The notes: generated by a model from the letters alone, not told the origin. Positions 25,849-33,024 are shown, numbered from the stretch's first letter. The stretch: 64,000 nucleotides of DNA from Flavobacterium geliluteum (GCF_017948595.1 NZ_JAGFBV010000013.1:1-64000); one strand, 5' to 3'. Made by a program: numbers and translations.

Positions 25849-25908
25849 TTAAAACTCGCCGGATTCGAACCGGAAATACCAATTTCCTGAAGTAAGTTTT
25901 AATTGACC
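25849..25908 (-). ncRNA. Leader RNA motif, copy 3, with tRNA T-arm
   Basis: Minus strand: GGTCAA (25908-25903), TTAAAACT (25902-25895), TACTTC (25894-25889), hairpin GGAAAT-TGGT-ATTTCC, a tRNA-like T-arm CCGG-TTCGAAT-CCGG, then AGTTTTAA (25856-25849), a perfect 8-bp complement. The 8-bp stem sits where an acceptor stem would be, giving a minimal tRNA-like shape without D or anticodon arms. Confidence 0.75.
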
Positions 25909-25917
25909 ATTAATTGT

Positions 25918-26034
25918 GGAGCAGGTGGGATTCGAACCCACGACCTGGACGTTAAAAGTGTAAGAAGTAAGTTTTGATTGACCTTTTGAGGATAATTTCA
26001 AAACTACCTGCTCTAACCGCTGAGCTACTGCCTC
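25918..26034 (-). ncRNA. Interrupted tRNA-Lys(UUU)-like element
   Basis: Minus strand, 117 nt. The 5' part GAGGCAG-TA-GCTC-AGCGGTTA-GAGC has acceptor and D-arm features. The 3' part has CTTTTAA (the classic Lys UUU anticodon loop), CGTCC, AGGTC variable region, a perfect T-arm GTGGG-TTCGAAT-CCCAC, and CTGCTCC, which pairs with the 5' end apart from one A-C mismatch and one G-U. No CCA is encoded. Between the halves is motif copy 2. The anticodon stem is not intact (GGTAG against CGTCC), so it is not an ordinary tRNA gene. It is either a decoy, a splicing substrate or a decayed tRNA. Confidence 0.65.
25964..26005 (-). ncRNA. Leader RNA motif, copy 2, permuted and inside the tRNA-like element
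   Basis: Minus strand: AGTTTTGA (26005-25998), a loop containing CCT-CAAA-AGG, GGTCAA (25983-25978), TCAAAACT (25977-25970), TACTTC (25969-25964). The 8-bp stem is perfect, but the partner strand is upstream rather than downstream. GGTCAA is therefore inside the loop and TACTTC outside. The conserved junction (GGTCAA, 8 nt, TACTTC) is unchanged. Confidence 0.72.
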
Positions 26035-26059
26035 ATTTAAATTGTATTAACCGATAATG

Positions 26060-26106
26060 GTATAAGTGTGTACGTGGAAAGTTTTCGAAGTAACTCATAC
26101 TTGACC
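26060..26106 (-). ncRNA. Leader RNA motif, copy 1
   Basis: Minus strand: GGTCAA (26106-26101), GTATGAGT (26100-26093), TACTTC (26092-26087), an inner segment with GAAA-AC-TTTC, then ACTTATAC (26067-26060), which pairs over all 8 positions with one G-U. It is the copy nearest the putative promoter. Confidence 0.72.
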
Positions 26107-26152
26107 TTGTTAACACAATTCTTATTTCAATGAACTTGTTTTATTTCTTGAG

Positions 26153-26189
26153 CAAAGATTTCAGAACTACTACGCAGTTATTTTGCGCA
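26153..26189 (-). promoter_or_regulatory. Dyad operator B and promoter-like box for the leader RNA/RING-TerD unit
   Basis: Minus strand: TGCGCAAAATAACTGCGTA (26189-26171), 10 nt, then AATCTTTG (26160-26153). The architecture and spacing equal those of site A at 23305-23269. Transcription from here would produce the five-motif leader and then the RING/TerD gene. The dyad also covers the -33 box of the divergent HD-hydrolase promoter. Confidence 0.62.
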
Positions 26190-26212
26190 GAAAAAAAAGA
26201 ATGCTATATTTG
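26183..26212 (+). promoter_or_regulatory. Promoter of the HD phosphohydrolase gene
   Basis: TTG at 26183-26185 (within TTTTG), 19-nt spacer, TATATTTG at 26205-26212, an excellent match to the Bacteroidota consensus. The start codon is 16 nt further on. The -33 box lies inside dyad B, so a protein bound there would affect both directions. Confidence 0.65.
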
Positions 26213-26228
26213 AGTAAAAAAGAATATA

Positions 26229-26840
26229 ATGGTAAAGGAAATTTATACCGATTTACTTTTGAATATTGGTTTTGATGAAAATAAAATCCAACAAAAATGG
26301 TTGGATTTAGAGAAGGCATACACCAAAAAATCAAGACATTACCACAACCTGACGCATCTTGAGGATATGATTGTTAGTTTTGAAACGTATCGCGATCAAA
26401 TTCAAAATCCTAATGAAATAATGTTTGCTATTTTTTATCACGATTACATTTATAAAAGCAGTAAAAAAGACAACGAAATCAAAAGTGCCGAATTTGCGTT
26501 GTCTATTTTGCCCGAAAACGCTAGGCTTGACAAACAATTGGTATTTGATACGATTTGTGCTACGCAATTGCATCAACATCATGAAATTGAGGATATTAAT
26601 TGGCTGATCGATTTTGATTTGAAGATTCTCGCCCGAGATTGGAACGAGTATCAAATGTATTTTGAACAGATTCGGAAAGAATACCGCATCTATCCTGATT
26701 TTCTTTATAAGCCGGGAAGAGCAAAGGCGCTACAACATTTTCTGGAGAATGAATTTATTTTTCAGACCGAAGAATTTAGGAAATTATATGAAGAAAAAGC
26801 GAGAAAAAATATTGAAAAGGAGATTTCCTTATTAACGTAA
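26229..26840 (+). CDS. HD-superfamily metal-dependent phosphohydrolase (COG4339-like)
   Basis: 203 residues, cytoplasmic. HD-type metal ligands: H37/H39/H43 in RHYHNLTHLED, then H71-D72 in FAIFYHDYIYKSS, and a later Asp in LIDFDLKILAR. This is the predicted metal-dependent phosphohydrolase family COG4339. HD domains act as RNA end-healing phosphoesterases in some bacterial repair enzymes (HD-Pnk of Runella). Its position here, divergent from the leader RNA and ligase units, makes a role in removing 2',3'-cyclic or 3'-phosphate ends plausible but unproven. The WYL regulator gene follows 104 nt downstream. Confidence 0.82.
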   Translation: MVKEIYTDLLLNIGFDENKIQQKWLDLEKAYTKKSRHYHNLTHLEDMIVSFETYRDQIQNPNEIMFAIFYHDYIYKSSKKDNEIKSAEFALSILPENARLDKQLVFDTICATQLHQHHEIEDINWLIDFDLKILARDWNEYQMYFEQIRKEYRIYPDFLYKPGRAKALQHFLENEFIFQTEEFRKLYEEKARKNIEKEISLLT

Positions 26841-26842
26841 AT

Positions 26843-26931
26843 GCGTGAGGGATTGCTGTGGAAATCCTTTTGCTTTTTTCTTTAAAAAGCAAAAGATTGT
26901 AACGAAAAGCCCGACCCGTAGGGACACGCCC
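26843..26931 (+). ncRNA. Dispersed structured repeat RNA, copy 2 (variant ends)
   Basis: Core GATTGCTGTGGAAATCCTTTT, given here as GATTGCTGTGG and AAATCCTTTT, then a hairpin (CTTTTGCTTTTT/AAAAAGCAAAAG), AAAAGATTGTAACGAAAAGC, and a different 3' end (CCCGACCCGTAGGGACACGCC). Terminal GCGTG (26843-26847) can pair with CACGC (26926-26930). It fills the gap between the HD and WYL genes and would form a stem-loop in their shared transcript. Confidence 0.55.
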
Positions 26932-26944
26932 GAAAAACAAGACT

Positions 26945-27958
26945 ATGTCACAAAACAAAAATGCCTTAATTCGTTACAAAACGATAGACAAATGTTTGCA
27001 GAATAAATACCGACAATGGACTTTGGAGGATTTGATCGAATGCTGTTCTGAAGCTTTGTTTGAATATGAAGGTCGGGACAACCCGATTAGCAAACGCACG
27101 ATTCAGATGGATATTCAGTTGATGCGAAGTGAAAAGCTGGGCTATAATGCTCCCATTGTTGTGTATGATAAAAAGTATTACAAATATGAGGATGACGATT
27201 TCTCGATCACTGATATACCGCTCACAGAAACCGATATGAATGTGTTGACCGAGACGGTTGCTATGCTGAAACAGTTTAAAGATTTCTCTTTATTTAATGA
27301 TGTATCGGATATCTTACAACGTTTGGAGGATAAAATCTATTCTGAAAAATCGCATACCAAACCCGTTATTTACCTCGATAAAAACGATAATCTAAAAGGG
27401 TTGCATTATCTGGACGAAATTTATCAGGCGATTATCAAGAAGGTAGTTTTGGTGATCACGTACAAATCTTTTAAGTCACGAGACGAAAGCAAGTTTCATT
27501 TTCATCCCTTTATTTTGAAGGAATTTAACAATCGCTGGTTTTTGATAGGAAAAACAAAAGGTTCGCAGCCTATTACCAATCTGGCTCTGGATCGCATCTT
27601 GAGTATCGATTATGATTTTAACCTACCTTATATAGAAGAAAATTTTGATGCCGAATTGTATTATAAAAATGTGGTAGGCGTTACTGTAAATACGGGGTTA
27701 CACCCAACAAAAATCGAACTCTGGATCGATGCCGAGAATACTCCTTATGTGCTTACAAAACCTTTGCACAATACGCAAAGACTTATTAAACAAAATGAAG
27801 ACGGGAGTATTATTATTCATTTATTTATCATTCCGAATTATGAAATGGAACGTCTTTTATTGGGTTTTGGTGGTGGAATTGAAATTATTAGGCCCGAGAA
27901 TCTGAGAAATCGCATGAAAAAAATTCTTCAAAAAGCAATTACTCGATATGAGTTGTAA
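26945..27958 (+). CDS. WYL domain-containing transcriptional regulator
   Basis: 337 residues. The N-terminal winged-HTH-like part (about 1-75, RYKTIDKCLQNKYRQWTLED) is followed by a helical linker, the WYL domain at about 130-215 (VLVITYKSFKSRDE, FHPFILKEFNNRWFLIG) and a WCX C-terminal region (LLLGFGGGIEIIRPE). WYL regulators bind nucleic-acid-derived ligands and control DNA-damage, CRISPR and phage-defence genes. It is the only DNA-binding regulator within the RNA-repair island, so it is the best candidate to bind dyads A and B. This is inferred from position. Confidence 0.88.
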   Translation: MSQNKNALIRYKTIDKCLQNKYRQWTLEDLIECCSEALFEYEGRDNPISKRTIQMDIQLMRSEKLGYNAPIVVYDKKYYKYEDDDFSITDIPLTETDMNVLTETVAMLKQFKDFSLFNDVSDILQRLEDKIYSEKSHTKPVIYLDKNDNLKGLHYLDEIYQAIIKKVVLVITYKSFKSRDESKFHFHPFILKEFNNRWFLIGKTKGSQPITNLALDRILSIDYDFNLPYIEENFDAELYYKNVVGVTVNTGLHPTKIELWIDAENTPYVLTKPLHNTQRLIKQNEDGSIIIHLFIIPNYEMERLLLGFGGGIEIIRPENLRNRMKKILQKAITRYEL

Positions 27959-28151
27959 TTTTTGGCAACGAAGAAAGGATTTTTTTACAGAAAGAAGAAT
28001 TAAAACGTGATTTTGAATCAAAAAGTAATTTTAGGCTTGCTTACATTATCAAAATCTCAAAAAAGAATAGTATATTTCACTTAAAAAACAACCCTAAAAC
28101 ACTCTATTCCAGAGTTATTTTTTAATTAACCAAAAAAATATCATAAAATTA

Positions 28152-28183
28152 TATGCATGCATAGTATTTTTTGATTATATTTG
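28152..28183 (+). promoter_or_regulatory. Palindromic operator and -7 box upstream of the MarR gene
   Basis: Perfect 12-bp palindrome TATGCATGCATA at 28152-28163, then TATATTTG (-7) at 28176-28183. No TTG lies at the usual -33 distance; the palindrome occupies that place. It is a plausible autoregulatory site for the MarR protein. Confidence 0.5.
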
Positions 28184-28201
28184 AAATCGATATAGTTACC
28201 T

Positions 28202-28660
28202 ATGAAAGACAAAACAATAGATTATATTTTGAGAGCTACATGGCAGGCTGTTTCAAGAATGTATAATGAAGAAGCTGCAAAGTACGACGCTACAATGGCC
28301 ACTGGATTTGCGCTATTAAGCATCGACAAAGAAGAAGGAACTCCTTCGACAGCTTTAGGGCCAAGAATGGGAATGGAAGCCACAAGCCTCACCAGAACAT
28401 TAAAATCTATGGAAGACAAAGGGTTGATTGTTCGCAAAAAAAACCCCACAGACGGACGAGGTGTTTTGATCTACCTGACCGAATTTGGAAAAGAAAAGAG
28501 AGATTTATCAAAAAATACTGTATTGAAATTTAATGAAACCGTGAGAAAACATGTTTCGGATGAAAGCCTACAGCATTTTATTGAAGTTTCTGAAATCATC
28601 AACGAATTAATTCAAGACAAAAACATATTTAATCAAACAGAAAAACTGGAAAATGAATAG
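28202..28660 (+). CDS. MarR-family transcriptional regulator of the beta-oxidation cluster
   Basis: 152 residues, a dimeric winged-HTH. The recognition region reads TPSTALGPRMGMEATSLTR, and the wing GLIVRKKNPTDGRGVLIYLT carries the MarR DxRxxxxxLT signature. Helices at both ends form the dimer interface. The gene starts a same-strand series with beta-oxidation genes beginning 141 nt downstream, so it is expected to repress them until acyl-CoA is present. A palindrome in its own promoter supports autoregulation. The ligand cannot be told from sequence. Confidence 0.9.
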   Translation: MKDKTIDYILRATWQAVSRMYNEEAAKYDATMATGFALLSIDKEEGTPSTALGPRMGMEATSLTRTLKSMEDKGLIVRKKNPTDGRGVLIYLTEFGKEKRDLSKNTVLKFNETVRKHVSDESLQHFIEVSEIINELIQDKNIFNQTEKLENE

Positions 28661-28744
28661 CCTTAATTCCTTAACGGGAATGGCAAAATCAAATTCTAAC
28701 TAAAAACAAATAATAACAAATTATGAAATCGCCACTTTTATTTT

Positions 28745-28775
28745 TTTGAATAATAAAAAAGCGATAACATATTTG
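28745..28775 (+). promoter_or_regulatory. Promoter of the beta-oxidation genes
   Basis: TTTG (-33) at 28745-28748, 19-nt spacer, CATATTTG (-7, one mismatch to TAnnTTTG) at 28768-28775; the start codon is at 28802. A hairpin-capable ATCGC/GCGAT pair brackets the -33 region. Confidence 0.55.
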
Positions 28776-28801
28776 ACCTTCAAAAAACAAAATTAACAAA
28801 T

Positions 28802-31192
28802 ATGAAACGCACAATTAAAAAAGTTGCTGTAATCGGATCCGGAATTATGGGTTCAGGAATAGCTTGTCATTTTGCCAACATTGGTGTTGAGGTTTTACTG
28901 CTTGACATCGTACCACGCGAGTTGACAGAAGCCGAAGCTAAAAAAGGATTAACACTTGAAAGCAAAGCAGTTCGCAACCGTTTGGTAAACGAACACTTGG
29001 CGAATTCATTGAAATCGAAACCCTCTCCTATTTACAGTCAAAAATTTGCAAGTCGAATTACCACTGGAAATACGACTGATGACATGGCAAAAATTGCTAA
29101 TGTTGACTGGATTATTGAGGTAGTTGTGGAGCGTTTGGATATCAAAAAATTGGTATTTGAGCAAATCGAGAAATTCCGTAAACCGGGAACATTGGTTACT
29201 TCCAACACTTCTGGTATTCCAATTCATTTTATGAGCGAAGGAAGAAGCGAAGATTTTCAGCAACATTTCTGCGGCACACACTTTTTTAACCCTGCGCGTT
29301 ATTTAAAATTATTCGAAATCATTCCTGGTCCAAAAACTTCAACAGAGGTATTGGATTTCTTAAACGAATACGGATCTAAATTTTTAGGAAAAACATCTGT
29401 TGTTGCCAAAGATACTCCTGCGTTTATTGGAAACAGAATTGGTATTTACGGCATTCAAAGTTTATTCCATTTAGTGAAAGAAATGGGACTGACAATTGAA
29501 GAAGTTGATAAATTAACTGGTCCTGTAATTGGTCGTCCAAAATCTGCTACTTTCCGTACGGTTGACGTGGTTGGTTTGGATACTTTGGTACACGTTGCCA
29601 ATGGTATTTATGAAAACTGCCCTAACGACGAACAACACGAATTGTTTAAACTTCCGGATTTCGTCAACAAAATGATGGAAAACAATTGGCTTGGAAGCAA
29701 AACTGGACAAGGTTTCTACAAAAAACTAGACAAAGACATTCTTTCTCTTGACTTAGATACATTAGAATACCGCGCTGCAAAAAAAGCAAATTTTGCCACA
29801 CTTGAATTGACAAAAACGATCGACAAACCAATCAATCGTTTTAAAGTTTTGGTAAAAGGAAAAGACAAAGCGGGAGAATTCTATCGCAAGAGTTTCGCCG
29901 GAATGTTTGCGTATGTATCCAACAGAATTCCTGAAATCTCAGACGAATTATACAAAATTGATGATGCGATGAAAGCTGGTTTTGGATGGGAAAATGGTCC
30001 ATTCGAAATTTGGGATGCCATTGGTGTTGCCAACGGAATCGAAATCATGAAAGCAGAAGGTCTTACGCCTGCTGCATGGGTTACTGAAATGTTGGCTTCT
30101 GGAAGCGAAAGTTTCTACTCTGTAAAAGAAGGAGCAACTTATTTCTACAATATTCCAACAAAATCTCAAACGAAAGTTCCAGGACAAGATGCATTCATTA
30201 TTCTGAACAACATCCGCGAAAGCAAAAAAGTTTGGAGCAATAGCGGTGCAATTATTCAGGATTTGGGAGATGGAATTTTGAACTTAGAATTCCAATCTAA
30301 AATGAATACTATTGGTGGCGATGTTCTTCAAGCGATCAATAAAGCAATCGACCTATCGGAGAAAGAATATCAAGGTTTAGTTATTGGAAACCAAGCAGCG
30401 AATTTCTCTGTTGGAGCCAATATCGGAATGATTTTTATGATGGCAGTTGAGCAGGAATATGACGAATTGAACATGGCGATCAAAATGTTCCAAGACACAA
30501 TGATGCGCGTGCGTTACTCAGGAATTCCTGTTGTGGTCGCACCTCACGGAATGACTTTTGGTGGTGGATGCGAAATGAGTTTACACGCTGATAAAGTAGT
30601 AGCTGCTGCAGAAACCTACATGGGATTAGTTGAATTTGGTGTTGGTGTACTTCCTGGTGGTGGTGGTTCTAAAGAAATGGCTTTAAGAGCATCTGATTTA
30701 TTCCGTAAAAACGATGTCGAATTGAACGTTCTGCAAGAGTATTTCTTAACTATTGCGATGGCAAAAGTATCTACTTCAGGATACGAAGCTTTTGATACAG
30801 GACTTTTGCAACATGGTAAAGACATTATCGTGGTAAACAAAGACCGTCAGATTGCTGAAGCTAAAAAACATGCTTTGTTAATGGCAGAAGCAGGCTATAC
30901 ACAACCTATCAGAAGAACTGATGTTAAGGTTTTAGGAAAACAAGCATTAGGGATGTTTTTAGTGGGAACCGATCAAATGGAAGCTGGAAAATACATCTCT
31001 GAACACGACAAGAAAATCGCAAACAAACTGGCTTACGTTATGGCCGGAGGTGATTTATCTGAAGCGACTTTAGTATCGGAACAATATTTATTAGATATCG
31101 AACGTGAAGCTTTCTTATCTCTTTGTACAGAGAGAAAAACATTAGAAAGAATTCAATATATGTTAACTAAAGGAAAACCACTTCGTAATTAG
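28802..31192 (+). CDS. 3-hydroxyacyl-CoA dehydrogenase/enoyl-CoA hydratase fusion
   Basis: A 796-residue bifunctional beta-oxidation enzyme with the dehydrogenase first. NAD-binding Rossmann motif VAVIGSGIMGSGIA at residues 8-21. Catalytic His region HFFNPARYLKLFEIIPG, then the C-terminal dehydrogenase helices. The hydratase (crotonase) domain occupies about 480-720, with oxyanion-hole glycines in NFSVGANIGMIF and FGGGCEMSLHADKVV and LPGGGGSKEMAL. It catalyses hydration and NAD-dependent oxidation of acyl-CoA intermediates. The domain order is the reverse of E. coli FadB and is common in Bacteroidota. The thiolase gene follows. No symbol is given because fadB/fadJ orthology is not strict. Confidence 0.93.
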   Translation: MKRTIKKVAVIGSGIMGSGIACHFANIGVEVLLLDIVPRELTEAEAKKGLTLESKAVRNRLVNEHLANSLKSKPSPIYSQKFASRITTGNTTDDMAKIANVDWIIEVVVERLDIKKLVFEQIEKFRKPGTLVTSNTSGIPIHFMSEGRSEDFQQHFCGTHFFNPARYLKLFEIIPGPKTSTEVLDFLNEYGSKFLGKTSVVAKDTPAFIGNRIGIYGIQSLFHLVKEMGLTIEEVDKLTGPVIGRPKSATFRTVDVVGLDTLVHVANGIYENCPNDEQHELFKLPDFVNKMMENNWLGSKTGQGFYKKLDKDILSLDLDTLEYRAAKKANFATLELTKTIDKPINRFKVLVKGKDKAGEFYRKSFAGMFAYVSNRIPEISDELYKIDDAMKAGFGWENGPFEIWDAIGVANGIEIMKAEGLTPAAWVTEMLASGSESFYSVKEGATYFYNIPTKSQTKVPGQDAFIILNNIRESKKVWSNSGAIIQDLGDGILNLEFQSKMNTIGGDVLQAINKAIDLSEKEYQGLVIGNQAANFSVGANIGMIFMMAVEQEYDELNMAIKMFQDTMMRVRYSGIPVVVAPHGMTFGGGCEMSLHADKVVAAAETYMGLVEFGVGVLPGGGGSKEMALRASDLFRKNDVELNVLQEYFLTIAMAKVSTSGYEAFDTGLLQHGKDIIVVNKDRQIAEAKKHALLMAEAGYTQPIRRTDVKVLGKQALGMFLVGTDQMEAGKYISEHDKKIANKLAYVMAGGDLSEATLVSEQYLLDIEREAFLSLCTERKTLERIQYMLTKGKPLRN

Positions 31193-31199
31193 AAAATAG

Positions 31200-31272
31200 A
31201 ACAAAGAGAATAGAATATAGATTTTAAGACTGAGTAAAGTCTATTTTCTATACTCTATTATCTATACTCTTA
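31200..31272 (+). repeat. AT-rich imperfect hairpin between the fused dehydrogenase and thiolase genes
   Basis: AATAGAATATAGA and TATACTCTATT arms with an inner AGACT/AGTCT stem form a long imperfect hairpin. A similar AGAGAATAGAATATAGAA sequence follows the thiolase gene at 32467, so this is a dispersed intergenic element. Confidence 0.45.
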
Positions 31273-31285
31273 AAAAACAAAACAA

Positions 31286-32467
31286 ATGAAAACAGCATAT
31301 ATAGTAAAAGCTTATCGTACAGCGGTAGGAAAAGCTCCAAAAGGGGTTTTTAGATTTAAAAGACCTGATGAATTGGCAGCAGAGACCATTCAGTTTATGA
31401 TGGATGAACTGCCTGATTTTGACAAAAAACGTATCGATGACGTAATGGTAGGAAATGCCATGCCGGAAGCAGAACAAGGTTTAAACGTTGGCCGTTTGAT
31501 CTCTTTGATGGGATTAAAAGTAGAAGATGTTCCTGGTGTAACGGTAAACCGTTATTGCGCTTCTGGATTAGAAACTATCGGAATGGCAACTGCAAAAATT
31601 CAATCAGGAATGGCAGATTGTATCATTGCTGGTGGTGCAGAAAGTATGAGTTTTATTCCGATGGGAGGTTACAAACCAACTCCAGATTATAAAGTAGCGG
31701 CTGCAGGTCACGAAGATTACTACTGGGGAATGGGTTTAACTGCTGAAGCGGTTGCCAATCAATATAAAATTTCGAGAGAAGATCAGGATGAGTTTGCTTA
31801 CAACTCTCACATGAAAGCTTTAAAAGCACAAGCAGAAGGAAAATTCGATAAACAAATCGTTCCTATTACTGTAGACCAAACTTTCATCAATGAAAATGGT
31901 AAAAAAGAAACTAAATCTTACGTTGTAAAACAAGACGAAGGCCCAAGAGCTGGAACATCTGTTGCTGCCTTATCTGGACTAAGACCTGTTTTTGCAGCTG
32001 ATGGAAGCGTTACAGCGGGTAACTCATCTCAAATGAGTGACGGAGCTGCTTTTGTTTTAATCATGAGTGAGGACATGGTTAAAGAATTAAACTTGGAGCC
32101 AATTGCAAGATTAGTAAACTTCGCCTCTTCTGGTGTTGAGCCAAGAATTATGGGTATCGGGCCAGTAAAAGCGATTCCGAAAGCATTAAAACAAGCAGGT
32201 TTAGAACTGAAAGATATTGACTTAGTCGAATTGAATGAGGCATTTGCTTCTCAGTCTTTGGCTGTAATTCGTGAGTTAGGATTAAATCCGGATATCGTAA
32301 ACGTAAACGGAGGAGCAATCGCTTTAGGACATCCACTAGGTTGTACAGGGGCAAAACTTTCTGTTCAATTATTCGACGAAATGAAACGCAGAGGAAACAA
32401 ATACGGAATCGTGAGTATGTGTGTTGGAACTGGACAAGGAAGTGCCGGGATTTACGAAGTACTATAA
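31286..32467 (+). CDS. Acetyl-CoA C-acyltransferase (3-ketoacyl-CoA thiolase)
   Basis: 393 residues, normal thiolase length. Nucleophilic Cys in [15 protein letters not shown] (about 92), catalytic His in [17 protein letters not shown], and a second Cys in [14 protein letters not shown]. It cleaves 3-ketoacyl-CoA to acetyl-CoA and a shortened acyl-CoA, the last step of the cycle. It lies between the dehydrogenase/hydratase fusion and the acyl-CoA dehydrogenase gene in the same direction, so it belongs to the MarR-linked operon. Degradative rather than biosynthetic function is inferred from this context. Confidence 0.93.
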   Translation: MKTAYIVKAYRTAVGKAPKGVFRFKRPDELAAETIQFMMDELPDFDKKRIDDVMVGNAMPEAEQGLNVGRLISLMGLKVEDVPGVTVNRYCASGLETIGMATAKIQSGMADCIIAGGAESMSFIPMGGYKPTPDYKVAAAGHEDYYWGMGLTAEAVANQYKISREDQDEFAYNSHMKALKAQAEGKFDKQIVPITVDQTFINENGKKETKSYVVKQDEGPRAGTSVAALSGLRPVFAADGSVTAGNSSQMSDGAAFVLIMSEDMVKELNLEPIARLVNFASSGVEPRIMGIGPVKAIPKALKQAGLELKDIDLVELNEAFASQSLAVIRELGLNPDIVNVNGGAIALGHPLGCTGAKLSVQLFDEMKRRGNKYGIVSMCVGTGQGSAGIYEVL

Positions 32468-32503
32468 AAAGAGAATAGAATATAGAATAAAGAGAATAGA
32501 AGA
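32467..32503 (+). repeat. AT-rich repeat left of the four-helix-bundle gene
   Basis: Two copies of AGAGAATAGAA. With the T-rich segment at 32968-33008 (TCCATATTCTTTTTTCTATT) on the other side of the small gene it could form a long weak hairpin. The four-helix-bundle gene would then sit in the loop. Confidence 0.4.
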
Positions 32504-32615
32504 TTTGTGAAAATAAAGAGATAAGGCTTTTGGAATAACAGAATGTTCTGGAAGTAACTTAAAAATAGTATTAATCTTATTTTTTTATTTTAATTTCTTA
32601 TCTTGAATCAAAAAA

Positions 32616-32966
32616 ATGAGACATAATTATAAGAATTTAAAGATTTGGCAACTCGGAATTACAATCGCTAATGATATCTCAGATTTATTATTAGATTTTC
32701 CAAAACATGAAAGATATGATTTAAGATCTCAAATTAGCAGATGTTCTGTTTCAATGCCTAGTAATATTGCTGAAGGTTCTTCAAGGACAGATAAATCTTT
32801 CAGTCATTTTTTAGACATTTCTCTAGGTTCTTCATTTGAACTAATTACGCAATTATTAATTGCTACACATAGAAAATACATAAACGAAATACAATTTAAC
32901 CAATTAGAAATTAAAATAGAAGAATTTCAAAGAATGACAATGGGTTTTCAAAACGGCTTAAAGTAA
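32616..32966 (+). CDS. Four-helix bundle protein (S23/23S rRNA intervening-sequence family)
   Basis: 116 residues, all helical. Family signatures: YKNLKIWQLGITIANDI at the start, then DLRSQISRCSVSMPSNIAEG and HFLDISLGSSFELITQL. Members are encoded in intervening sequences of 23S rRNA genes in some bacteria and as free-standing genes in many Bacteroidota; the function is unknown. Here it lies within the beta-oxidation operon between thiolase and acyl-CoA dehydrogenase, flanked by AT-rich inverted repeats, and has no metabolic link to them. It looks like an insertion that keeps the operon open. Confidence 0.88.
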   Translation: MRHNYKNLKIWQLGITIANDISDLLLDFPKHERYDLRSQISRCSVSMPSNIAEGSSRTDKSFSHFLDISLGSSFELITQLLIATHRKYINEIQFNQLEIKIEEFQRMTMGFQNGLK

Positions 32967-33024
32967 AGTCTACTCTAAAATCCATATTCTTTTTTCTATT
33001 TTCTTTTCTCCAAAAAAAATAAAA

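Noticed and set aside
25918-26034. Ordinary tRNA-Lys gene
   Set aside because: The anticodon stem does not pair, an extra 40-nt stem-loop splits the anticodon arm, and the acceptor has a mismatch. It is listed as tRNA-like only.
25709-26106. Integron attC-like cassette array
   Set aside because: There are paired stems and conserved flanks, but no RYYYAAC/GTTRRRY ends, no integrase and no cassette genes. The hexamers are not complementary to each other.
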